From positions 35,292,228 through 35,356,227 of the forward strand of contig CM031879.1 of assembly GCA_018697195.1 (NCBI GenBank): DNA of 64,000 bases, written 5' to 3'. The position numbers were made by a program, and so were the translations under genes. Shown here one piece after another: positions 50,949 to 61,560 of this stretch. The notes beneath the pieces were generated by a model. That model did no database searches and had not been told where the DNA came from. It saw only the letters and a list, made by a program, of their open reading frames with translations. This DNA comes from Certhia americana. Its lineage: Eukaryota; Chordata; Aves; Passeriformes; Certhiidae. Each line of letters begins with the position of its first letter. The stretch's first letter is position 1.

Positions 50949-51328
50949 TCATAGAATCATTTAGGTTGGAAAATACCTCTAAGATCATCAAGTCCAACTG
51001 TTAACCCAGCACTGCCAAGTCCACCACTAAACCATGTTCCCAAGCACCACCTCTACATGTCTTTTAAATACCTCCAGAGAAAGTGACTCCACCACTTCCC
51101 TGGGCAGCCTCTTCCAGTGCTTGACAACCATTTTGGTGAAGAAAATTTTCTCAATATCCAATCTAAACTTCCCCTGGTACAACATGAGGCCATTTCCTCC
51201 TCGTATCCCTGGTTACCTTGGAGAAGATACTGACCCCCACCTGGCTACAACCCCCGTTCAGGCAGTTGAGAGAGTGATAAGGTCTCCTCCAGAGCCTCCT
51301 TCTGTCCCTCAGCTGCTCCTCATAGGAG
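50949..51328 (-). mobile_element. CR1 LINE 3' portion, minus strand
   Basis: On plus it opens TCATAGAATCATTTAGGTTG, then GATCATCAAGTCCAACTGTT, CACTGCCAAGTCCACCACTA, CTTCCCTGGGCAGCCTCTTC and TATCCAATCTAAACTTCCCC, then GACCCCCACCTGGCTACAAC and AGCTGCTCCTCATAGGA. The wording differs from the 37.0 kb copy, so it belongs to another CR1 subfamily. It is truncated and non-coding. The plus-strand frame 51034-51426 is an antisense shadow that runs over its edge. Confidence 0.9.
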
Positions 51329-51829
51329 TTGGAGTTGGCAATGCCATGGGGAGCTACTTACTCTTTTTATGTTCAACATTACAGTTACATTTCCTGCCCG
51401 TTGCCTCAATGACTCACATTTACTAGACTCTGCTAATCTTAAGAGTAACTTTGGTGTTGAGTGCTAAATACATACAATTAGCAAACCTGGTTTATTCCTG
51501 TACCCACTCTCTCAAGCACCAGAATGCCTGGGGCAGACTCCTGGGGCAGAGCACAGGGAGCAGCTGAGCTGAGGCACCTGAGTCCTGCAGACACATCCCA
51601 GCAGCACGGGAGTAGATACTGCACTGTGCTGGGATGGGGATTTCAGTTGCCAGGCTTTCCTCCAGGCTGATTTATTACTCCTAGGCAAGTTATTTAACCA
51701 GTGTCCTGAGGGCCCGAATTAAAAACAAAGCAGTGGTAATCCTTTTCAGCAACTGTGCTTCTTGGGCTTTTCAAAGCGTCCCTGAGGCCAGGGACTTTTT
51801 CTTACTAGAGCTTGTTCCAGCCATGATCT
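51329..51829. other. Non-coding stretch, nothing recognised
   Basis: No frame of note apart from the end of the CR1 shadow; no repeats recognised. Confidence 0.5.
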
Positions 51830-52260
51830 AAATGTGGAGCTGAATGCCTGTGTGGTTCTTCTCTAATGTGCTGGGCAACATACTCCCACGCAGAGGAGTG
51901 CCCATTCCCCTCTCCTGGTTAACTCTCCTTTATTTGCCTCTGTATCTATGCAATGACTGCTCCAAAGCATTTGCATTTCAGCTGGTCCAACATTCCCAAC
52001 ATTATTTACTCGTGTCATTGGAAATCTAATGGCATTTTTTTCAAGCGCACAAACATGTTCTCATTAACTACGGTTAAATTCCAGCTAACGCCATTACATG
52101 ATCCTTACCTTCACTGGCAATTGCAGGGGAGTTAATATTGCATTTTCACTCCCTGCCTTTAAAAAGGAGACAACTGTACTGTTTCAAATTGCTCCATGTA
52201 TAGCACATTCCCTTCATAGTTTTAGAAAATCTGGGAAAGCTTGTAAGATATGATAAAGGT
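51830..52260. other. Candidate conserved non-coding element with octamer motif
   Basis: Contains a perfect POU octamer ATTTGCAT (51969-51976) and further homeodomain-like words (CTCATTAACTACGG, GGGAGTTAATATTGC). No transposon features or simple repeats. Two plus-strand frames of 60 codons overlap and look accidental. Confidence 0.3.
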
Positions 52261-52469
52261 CAACAGAAATCTATTCTCTATTGGATATCCCTAGAACAGC
52301 ATCTGCACTGAAATCCTTGTGGTGAAGCTTTGGACACTGGTGTGTGTACATGAGTGTGAGTGTTCAGAGAAAGGCTGGCAAGAGCCATCATGTCTTGGGA
52401 GGAGGAAAGGGAGAAAGGGGTGCTGGTACTGTTGAAAGTGAGTCTGAAATATGTTATATATCCTCTGAG

Positions 52470-52823
52470 CTAAACCAGTAAGAAGACTCTTGGGTGAGGA
52501 GGAAACCCCTGCCCAGTGCCTCTGTTCAGGCTGGATCTCTGCAAAAGCTCAGTCAGTCCCAGATCCACCTCCAGGAGGCAGAGTAGAATGAAGGCCTTTC
52601 TTTGGCAGTCCTGGGGAACAGAAAGGCCAAAGTGTATAGCCCTCCTCGAGCAGCCCTTTACACAGTCCACCCGTCCCCACATGAGCCCAAATTTGACACA
52701 GTGTGCAGGGAGTATGGGGTGCAGCACTCCATCCTGCCTGCAGTAAATCCACTCCTGTTTATCACAAATAACTTCTTGTGGGGGGTCACAAGGAATGGAA
52801 CAAGTTTTGGTCATAGGCACCAC
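52470..52823 (-). CDS. Unrecognised 117-codon open frame, low support
   Basis: An ATG-to-TAG frame on minus with eight cysteines in the first two thirds (motifs TCSIPCD and VICDKQEW) and no low-complexity content. I recognise no family. Plus-strand frames of 76-77 codons overlap it, no second exon or promoter is visible, and the sequence could equally be a fragment of an unrecognised transposable element. I list it because it is the least repeat-driven longer frame in the window. Confidence 0.15.
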   Translation of the reverse strand: MVPMTKTCSIPCDPPQEVICDKQEWIYCRQDGVLHPILPAHCVKFGLMWGRVDCVKGCSRRAIHFGLSVPQDCQRKAFILLCLLEVDLGLTELLQRSSLNRGTGQGFPPHPRVFLLV

Positions 52824-54391
52824 ATTATCAGATGAAAAGTATACATTTATATCCTGACTAGATTAGCTTAGGATCCAAGTGGAGGTGGTTCTACAGCCAG
52901 GATGACATTTCCTGTTGATTTTTTCTAATACTTTTCAGGGCAGAATTTGGCTATATGTGGTAAATGGGTTTCCTGAAGGCATGATATAATCTTTCCCATA
53001 TAGATGATGGAGTTGAGATGCCTAAGACCAGAGCCAGAATGTGTTTCATTTCTGTCAGCCTTGATGGCTAATCCTGTCTGAGGCTTGTGGACTCAGATAG
53101 GTACCAGTCACTTAGCTGGCTGGATTTACAGCTGCAATTAATTATATTTTAGGCAGGTGATGGTTCCTTCTGCTTCACCAACTTTTCATTCCCACATTTT
53201 GGAAGACCACAAAGGCTTTTTATGTTAATTGGACTCTGCTTCCTCAGATTCTCACACAAACATTTAGCACAAAGCACAGACTGCTCTTTCCTCAGCCATC
53301 TGGCAAGCTGAAATCAACAATTTTCCAAAAATCAGACATCTGAAAATAATGTTAATGTATTCTAACCCCGTTATATATACTGAACAAGTCAACAGGCAAG
53401 TTGGAATATGGAGAATGGGATGTTGGCATATCATTCATCTTGCCCTTCAACATCCCTAAACAATCCAACTAAGGCTGCAAGATTATGAACACAAATCCAC
53501 CCTCTCCTAGAAAGCCAATACCTCCTGCAGCCTGTAGCAGCATCTGCTACACAGAAGATCAGGCATGGAAACTGCTTTTTTTGAATGGATTTATGCTGCC
53601 AAACAGAAATAAACATGTGTCTTTATACACACATGCATGCACACACCTATTCCTGGGATGTGGATCATTTTTCGCTGTCACATTACATCCTACTTGCCTT
53701 GGCAATAAAGCCTTTCTAGTTAAAATAATTTGTAAGGTCCACAGTCAACATCTTTATCAGACAGGGCTGGAGAGACTTTCTTGGTGATGTAACAGACTCC
53801 AGTTTGCTGGAAGACAGACTTGTGAAATGATTTCTTCTTCTGTGTGATACAGCTACCTGAGGAAAAAGAGAACATAATTTCAGCTTCTTGGAGCCCCCCC
53901 AGTCACCCCAATGCACAGTGACACAGGAGGAAGAAGCCACTGCTGTGTTTAATGCCAGTGGCAGTCCAAGAGCTAAACAAAACCACACTCTGCATTCAAG
54001 GCACCCACCTCAAAAGGATGTATACAATATGCACAGAATAAACCTGCACTGTACCTGTGTTTGTGCTTTTCATATTTTCCTGCAGAGCACAGCCTAGTCC
54101 CTTGTAGTTCACCAGTGTCAACTGTGGGTCTATCAGGAATTCTGCTTTTCAGGACTTTTCCAAAGAGGAATATCAATATAAACATTAAATGGGATAGCCA
54201 CAGTAATACTGAATGATGAGGACTAAGAAACTGCAATAGCAATTGATTGGACAGTTGGTAGAATTTTTGACATCCTAGACCAGTTTCTAAATGAAAGGCC
54301 ATATTCATACAGAGGATTATTGCAGTGGAAATATATGAGAAGTTTAGTTGATCCTCTTTCCAATGAAGAAGATATTTTTTGATTTGTTAAA
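52824..54391. other. Non-coding stretch, nothing recognised
   Basis: Antisense-overlapping frames of 60-111 codons (for example 53485-53787 plus, 53973-54308 minus) without domains. No repeat family recognised. Confidence 0.5.
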
Positions 54392-54452
54392 TTTAAACAA
54401 ATTTAAATTTGTTTAAAACAAATTTAAAAAAACTGTTTTTTCAAAACAGTTT
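54392..54452. repeat. AT-rich perfect palindrome followed by a hairpin
   Basis: Bases 54392-54417 form a perfect 26-base palindrome centred on TTTAAA. Immediately after, AAACTGTTTT (54430-54439) pairs with AAAACAGTTT (54443-54452) across a 3-base loop. Both could extrude as cruciforms or hairpins; no gene is attached. Confidence 0.9.
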
Positions 54453-55102
54453 CCAAGCACAGCTTTTCTAAAAAAATCTGTTGCAAAATCAGTACTGGAT
54501 ATTGTTATTCACAATATGTGGCAATGTTTTTCCTTGCATTAGTTCTGCCAGCAAAACCCCCAAACAGCAACATGCAGAGCAGCAAGTACCTCACTTTTAC
54601 CCAGTCTGTGACACAATACCTATATGTTTATCCCACAATTTTTCTATGTGGTCATCCTGAAGGCTCATAAACAAAACACTAGAGACAGCGGTTTCTGCAT
54701 TTCCAACTTCCATTCCCTGTTCTCCGAATGTGTCAAACTACCACAACATGCTGGCTGGAGTCCACGATCTCCAAAGTAAATCTGAAAGGTTAAATTCCCC
54801 CTGAAGATGGTGGGGGTTTCAGTGTGCTGGGGACATCCTGGTACCTCTCTATTATCACTGTACCCCTTATTTGGTAACAATAACACAGCTACTGAGAGGA
54901 AACAACACCTTCTTTGTCAACATGACTTTGCTATTAGAATGGTTTTCATAGCTTAAAAAATGCTGGGCAAAATTGATTTCAGAGGAGGATGTCATCGTTG
55001 TCCAGCCAGCAAGGAAAAATTATCATCAGCTTTCAAAAGCAGCAGTCTATCTTTCCAGTGCTGGGAGCCAAGCAGATGGATGCCTGGAGGGACGGTGTGG
55101 GG
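54453..55102. other. Non-coding stretch, nothing recognised
   Basis: Short frames only. The plus frame 54973-55293 passes through the X-box region and is not supported as coding. Confidence 0.5.
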
Positions 55103-55116
55103 GTAGCCATAGTAAC
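55103..55116. promoter_or_regulatory. Perfect X-box (RFX-type) motif
   Basis: GTAGCCATAGTAAC fits the known RFX consensus GTNRCC, 0-3 spacer, RGYAAC with a 2-base spacer. About 70-90 bases downstream is a small CpG cluster (CTCGCCGCCGGGGTGCCGAT, 55181-55200) unusual for the neighbourhood. Together they could mark a regulatory element. The motif match is direct; function is inference. Confidence 0.35.
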
Positions 55117-55870
55117 CATCATCCTGTGAAGCTCCTGCTCACATCTCTCTATCTATCACTGCTGGGGAATAAAGCCAAGGCTCGCCGCCGGGGTGCCGAT
55201 ATCCGGTCAGACCTTAGCCTCCCAGCTCCAGCTGGGGTTTCCATTTCTCTGCAGCAATGTTCTAATCTCACCTCGTGTCTCATCACTTTATGAATTGTGA
55301 GTAAAATTCAGTCCCAGGGGAAGATGCCTCAAGCAAGCAGCTTCCCAGCTGCTGCAGCACCTGTCATGGGTGGAGGTACTGGTGCCTTTTACCTTCTGCT
55401 GGGTGCAGGAAGCCTCTCAGCCTCCCCTGAGCCAGGAAAACAACTCTTCTGAACTCACCTGGAGTACTGCATGGCCTGTGAAGAGACATTAGGGTTGACC
55501 CAGCACCCAGGCTGGGTGTAGCCCCTCAGTGCTCATCAAGAAGCACACAGCTACAAGCAGCTTTGTGCTCTGCTGGCTCCTAAGGGAGTTGACCGAAGGG
55601 TGATCCCATGCAAATGCCACTCTGGCTCATCAGAGGGGATAACAGACCTGAAAGGAGAAGACTGCTCTGCCAATGAACCACTCTCATTTTCACTTAAGGT
55701 TTTATCATCGTTTTCGTCAAGGGCAGAAGTCTCTTCTCAAAGCAAAATGACACCTGAGTGATACCTGAGGCAGCTCATCTAACTGCCCTAGATGCACTCA
55801 GAACATGCTTGCTGAAAAGCAAATACAATCACTTGTATTAAGCTGGAAGGGTACAGCCTGCTCCTGTTTT
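55117..55870. other. Non-coding stretch with a small CpG cluster
   Basis: Apart from the CpG cluster at 55181-55206, nothing is recognised; no frame with domain content. Confidence 0.5.
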
Positions 55871-56470
55871 GGAATTGTGGAACAGTTGGAGCTGAAACTA
55901 GCCTCTGTAGACAGTCTAGTCCCACCCCTTTATCCTTTTCTATAGCCTGTACTTCATCACTGAAGGCAGTGTTGAAAGCCTTGCTAAAGTCAAGATAAGC
56001 AATGTACTGCTCTCTGCTCCTGCACAAAGCCAGTCAGTGCATGAAGAAGGCTACTGGGATGGTCAGATGTGATTTTCACTTCATAATTCCATGCTCATTG
56101 CTCCCAGTCACCTTCTCATCCTCCACACATTTAGAAGTGGTTCCCAGAGTGATTTGCTGCTTCACTGTCCCAGAGATCAAGGCGAGGCTGACTGGCTTGT
56201 ATTTCCCTGCATCCACCTTCTTGCCCTTCTTGAAGTAAGCAGGACATCTGCTTTATTTTGTTTCCTAGTAGCACCACCCCCCCCCCCCCAACTGATGACC
56301 CTCCAAAGACAATTAAGAGTGGCCTCACAATGACAATGTCAGGCCTGGCTTCATCTGTCAGGCCCCATAGGCTTCTGTGTGTCCAGTTAGTTTAAATGTT
56401 CCCTGTCCTGATTTTCTTCCACCAAGATAAGTTCTTTCTCATGGTTTCAGGAACCTGAAATTCCTGAAAG
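55871..56470 (-). mobile_element. CR1 LINE with reverse-transcriptase remnant, internally deleted
   Basis: The part 55871-55928 resembles the reversed CR1 3' end (GGAATTGTGGAACAGTTGGA ... GTCTAGTCCCACCCC). From about 55965 the text instead matches the reverse-transcriptase region: on minus, LDFSKAFNTAF corresponds to the CR1 LDFSKAFDTV motif, and further upstream FKKGKK and KPVSL correspond to FKKGKK and RPVSL. The frame is interrupted by a stop after HGIMK, so it is inactive. Words such as GACCCTCCAAAGACAATTAA and GAGTGGCCTCACAATGACA extend the match to about 56470. Several kilobases of element are missing between the two parts, or two insertions are nested. A C13 run lies at 56277-56289. 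Confidence 0.8.
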
Positions 56471-59192
56471 CAAATCTTATCCACAAAAAATAAGAGAGTG
56501 TATATATGAAGACCTGCGTGTCTGCAATCTCCTGCTGCAAACTTGCTTAAATCAATATGTATTTGCTTTGTCTGAAGATATTCTGAAAACCACAGCTAAG
56601 TCATAATCATAATAAGTGACTGCCAGCTACTGCTGGTAACCTGATCTACCTTCAGGAGGTTAATTGGCGCAGCAGTCACCTGGAGTCTGTCAGTATCACT
56701 TTCTGCAGTGATACTGCACCCTTTAAACCACCCTTCAAACAGTCTTTGGACCTCAGCCAAAACAAAATCAAACTACCTCCAGTTCACTTTTGGGAACTGT
56801 GAGAATTTTTTAATTTTCAAGCTTGGTGACAATGAGTAGATTAGGTTAGATAGCCTGTTTTGAACAGGCTAATCCAAGGTTTTTTCAGCACACAACTCCA
56901 AATACTATTGACTTTATTGGTATGCACTGAAAGGGCAACCATAAATTACTGAATGTATTAGAGTTGTCACCTCCTTCCTTCTCAGCCTTGTGAGGACTCG
57001 GAACTGCTAAAAACATGCCAGGTTTATGAGTGGAAGAGAGCAGGTAAAAGGATTTGGAAACCACCCATCATTACCTCGCAGCAGGAAGGGCAGGGGCTGT
57101 GGAGCCCTGCTCACCTGCCAGCACTGCAGCTGTATGCAGCCCTCCTGCTGCCAGCACGTGGACCCTGATGCATGTTGTCCCTCCACTTTTCATTAAATAA
57201 ACAGCTAAATGTTAAATTTATTGGTACATTTACTTTGCAAGACAGGCATCTGAGATAAAATCCCCTTACTTTAGTAGAATGGCTTCTTCTTCCTTACTCT
57301 TTGTTTCTCCTTTCCCCCATCACCTGAGGCTTGCAAAGTTACATTTGTGAAGCACAGAGCTGTTAAGCAAGGAAGACTGAGAAAAGAAAAGCTTACCAAA
57401 AATTTAATAATTTTGTATTCATAGCAGGGTTTGAATAATGGTCCCTAGAACCCCACACTGTGAAAGGAGGAGAAAACCAAATATTGAACAGATGCTCATT
57501 AGAAAAGCACCAGCCATCCCAAGCCCTGAATGACACAGGAGTTCTGTGGAGGGAAATCACTGTGTGATCGTGTAATTAAAGGCTCTATCAGAGTGTCACA
57601 GGGGACTGCAACAGCACTATCCTGGTTTTGCAAGTCTGGCACTCTTAAAACGCAACAACTTTTCATTTTCTGGGGTCAAAAAGCAGGAATCCAGGCCCCC
57701 CCAGGACACAAATTGTGCTGTGTGTGGTTCCAGGAACCCATTCCAAGGGGGGGTCGAGAGCTCAAAAGCAGGGACCTCTGCCACTTGAGCCAACAGGAGA
57801 GCTGGCAGCAGCGTTTGATATCCTCTCATTGTACGCAGAGCTGGGGTGAGGTGCTTTGTGCTGCCACATACCTGGGCTCCTCTGGCATTTGCCAGCAGTA
57901 AAAAGGACCCTGAAGTGCCAGACACCAGTGTGACTCACTGGGTGTTTTGGTGAGGCCAGTGTTGTGCTTTCATGTGCCTTACCTGCGCAAATATACAAGG
58001 ATGTTTTAACATGGGTGAAATAACACATTCTTCTCTGGCTCCGTTTTGGGAAACAGTGGAACTACTTTGGCGGCAAGTTTGGAAAGAAAAATCAGCTTCA
58101 CAGAGACACTCAATATGAAATATTTAACGACAGATGGGTTTATCTGGCACAGCCATCAGCAGTTTGCAACAGAGGTGCAGAACAGAGGCATTGAGCAAAC
58201 CAGCCCTGCCCTAGAATACTGATGTTCAGATTGAGATGCCATGATTTTATTGCTGTTTTTGTGGAATACAGATGCTTAGAGAGCATGACTGATCTCCAGA
58301 TGTGTTGGAGAGGGAAGAGCAATTGCCATTGGACTGTAACCACGCCCAAAGCTTTCTGCAGAGAAATATCAGAAGGGAAGGCATTTTTGCATTCTAGTGA
58401 GATGTAAAAATACCACAAACATGGACCAGCAGAACTGGCTTTCTGAGACTTGTTATCCTGCAACATAATCCTGCAACATTTTGACTCTGGTTAGTGGAAA
58501 ATAAGTGTTGTAAGCTAATGAAGGCGAAATTTGAACACATCCACTGGGAAACTCCAGGAATTAAAAAACCCATGAAGCTTCTGTTATTCTCTGGGTTAAT
58601 TTTACTCCTTAAAGCTCCACATCACACTTTTCAAGCTATACAAATCACCAACACCTCTGCTGCACCCAATCCAATCTTCTGTGGCTTCAGTGGTAACTTT
58701 TAGCCTATGGCATGAGCAGGAGAAGGTACAAAGCTTCCTTTCTGCAGGGATGAGGAGAAGGAAAATAATTCTTTGGAATTCTCCATTCTCTAACCATTTT
58801 CCAGTATGTGAAATTTATTTCCCTTTCCCTCATGTCTCCCTAGGAGGCACCCCTGTGGCTCTAGGAGAGCCAATTGTTGCTGTAGCCCTGCACTCATTTT
58901 GCCTCCTCAACTTGGTTGTCTGCTCTGAGCCAAAGCCTTGGCTCCTGCAGCTATACTCTGAGTCACCCATGCAGCACCGGCACCTTTTGTCAAAGGCAAC
59001 AAATTTAATGCAGAAATTTCTGGTTGGGTTTTTTTTTCTCCTTTTGCCTTCTCCCTTCTCCTTTGTTTCCTTTCTCAGCATGAGTGATGAACCTGTAGAG
59101 ATGTTCTGGACCAATGGATTTCCTGTGTGACCAGCTTTAATGCAAGGCAGTAAATACTGCAGTTCTGTCTACCAGGAAGAGTAAGTGGCTCT
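56471..59192. other. Non-coding stretch, nothing recognised
   Basis: The plus frame 58681-59130 (149 codons) is the longest non-repetitive frame on plus but has a phenylalanine/leucine string from a T-rich stretch and no domain. Frames 57530-57901 (plus) and 57617-57925 (minus) overlap in antisense. None is supported. Confidence 0.5.
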
Positions 59193-59219
59193 GTGTGTGT
59201 ATAATAGATATACACACAC
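59193..59219. repeat. Short inverted repeat in a GT/AC microsatellite
   Basis: GTGTGTGTAT (59193-59202) and ATACACACAC (59210-59219) are perfect complements around a 7-base loop. Confidence 0.9.
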
Positions 59220-61269
59220 CAATATAATTATCCGTGTATATAGAGAGGGAGCACAATGTAAGTACACATAATTACAAGTAGGTAAATACAATGGAACAGC
59301 TTGAACCTAGAGGAAAATTTCTTTTTTAAAAATCGTCAATTTTCCAGTTTTCACTGATGCATTAAGCACCCACAAAAACAGCCTAGTGCTCATTTTAATA
59401 GCAAAGCTAAATACCACAGACTTCCTATTCGATTCAAATAACTGTATGAAAGAGTTTCCCCAAGATAAGGTTATTTGCTTTTGGAAACAAAGGCCTCTGT
59501 TTGCCTGGAACACGAGTGCCAATGCTTTCTCCTGGGCAGCTGATGCCACAGCCCCAGCGGAAGCAGATGGCAGACGGTGCTCCCAGGCACAGCTTTGATC
59601 TGTGCCGACCGGTCCCTCCAAAATTGCTGTGCTCTTAGCATCTGAGTGGAGTGAGGGTATTCTGAGGTCCCCACGGAGACCAGGGTGTTTTCACAAGCCC
59701 ACCTGCCCCCTCTGAGAGCCAGGCATCTCTCTTTGCTGGCATGCAGAGGGGTGCACTGGCAGACCGGAGCAGCTGGGAGCTGTGCTGTCAGGGTGAGACA
59801 CTCCCAGAGATGCACATTATTTCATAGACACCTCACAAACTGCACACCTCACCATGCATTTATCTTTTACACCAACACATGATTTACCTTAGCCATGCAA
59901 GGTACAGGTGAGATCCAGCCTCATACAGCTCAGTAACTAATGCAAGATAAACCATGCAAACAATGTGTCTCAGGCACAGATCCCATTGGGCCAAGGGACC
60001 TACTAGTTTGCAGCAGCTCAGCTCTGAGAATCACTAGGTTGCTGTATTTATATCAGGTGAGAGTCAAATGCAATAATTAGCAGTAAGCCTCCAATGTACT
60101 GTGAAAAAAATTGTCCAAGTTTTGAAAAAATTGCTTCTTAGCATATGTACCTGCGGGAAATAAATATGTTTTGGAGTTTTTTCTAGAGTCCTCAAGCAAG
60201 AGGATGAATACCCAAGCTATGGTATTAAAAAAAAATCATCAAATTTCCCATTATTACCAGAATCTCAGCTTCTTGGACCCAAAACCCAGTTCTTTTTGAA
60301 AGTGCAAGAGAACATGAGATGCCCACTGCTGCACAGACATTTACACCTGGGTTTTTCTTCCCTTTAAAAGAGATGTACAAGGAATATTCCAAGAACATGA
60401 TATGGAGGTGTATCCCTCAAATCACACACTACTCAGAATTGTAAGTGGTGCTGGCCTCATTTTGTTACTGCTGCTTTGTATCACCAAGGCAGCTGGGCAC
60501 AGACTTAAGATGGTGTAATAATTAACCTTTAAATAAAAAACACACTCACATTTGACTGGAACATCTTGCCCCAGTCTCGTGTTGCTATCCCTTTGAGGCG
60601 CAAGCTGGCTTCCAGGGATTTGCACTTACTTATATCAGGGCTCCATTTTGTCCTGTAGAGGATGAGAACATGCAATTTTCAACAGTGGGTACTGAAAGGA
60701 TGGAGGCATTGTCATAATTCTGCTTGGGGCAAGGCCAGCAGGGAAAATCCAACCAAGCTGCAGTTGCTACTTGCCTTCCCTTCAGCCCCTGTATGAATAC
60801 CAACTCCCTGAGCACAGGTAGCATTTAAGTGATTTCTACCATCTCGCTTCCACCTTACCACACACCTCATACACTGGATAAATGGCAAGACAGGGAGGAC
60901 TCTGCAGCTGCCCATGACACCATCTTCATGTCATGTTGGAACAAAGAGATGCACTCGGAAATTTGCAGGCAAATTCACTATTTTTGACTTAATTTCCCCT
61001 TTCTTGCTCCAACACACACCCAAACATGCACCATTTTCAAGCCAGCTGCCAACAGGAATGCAGCCTATTTGTAACACCTGTTTCTCAGGTAAGCAAGTAA
61101 ATTCAGGTTATCTGCCTGACCCCAGCCTCGCTGAAGTTGATTGCAGTGCCTGCTAAGCCAAAGCCTGACCCTGTTGCACTCCCCAGCATAATTTCCAGTG
61201 TCTTCAAAGAGATCCCAGGACTGGCGCAATGACTCCTGCAGGCTTGGCACCAGGCTTTAAATCACTGTA
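59220..61269. other. Non-coding stretch, nothing recognised
   Basis: Overlapping frames on both strands at 59307-59882 lack domains. The rest is AT-rich with short frames only. Confidence 0.5.
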
Positions 61270-61560
61270 CAAAGTCACTCGAGAAGTTGTCGGCAGTCAG
61301 AAATGAGTCATTAGTATGCTGCCAACACAGTATTCAGTGACAAAACCCAGCTGCCACTGTAGTCAAGAATGCAGTTTCTTTAGTACTACTGTAAGTCTTA
61401 TTAGCATAGAAATCAAGTGTATGTATGTAATTGAATTTCTTTGTCACATCCTACTATGAGATTTTCCATCAATCCTGATTGTTACTAAATTTGAACTAAC
61501 GGCCCATATTTGCACTTAAGCAACATCTGAAAGAGGACTACACAAAGAAAGACTTTCCTA
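61270..61560. other. Candidate conserved non-coding element
   Basis: A compact non-repetitive AT-rich block with words such as AATGAGTCATTAGTATGC, GTCTTATTAGCATAG and ATGTAATTGAATTTC, including an AP-1-like TGAGTCA. No open frame above 60 codons. Inference from composition only. Confidence 0.3.

Noticed and set aside
51034..51426. 130-codon plus frame
   Set aside because: Mostly the antisense strand of the CR1 element at 50949-51328.
58681..59130. 149-codon plus-strand frame
   Set aside because: No domain, a phenylalanine/leucine string from a T-rich run, and an antisense frame of 94 codons over the same bases.
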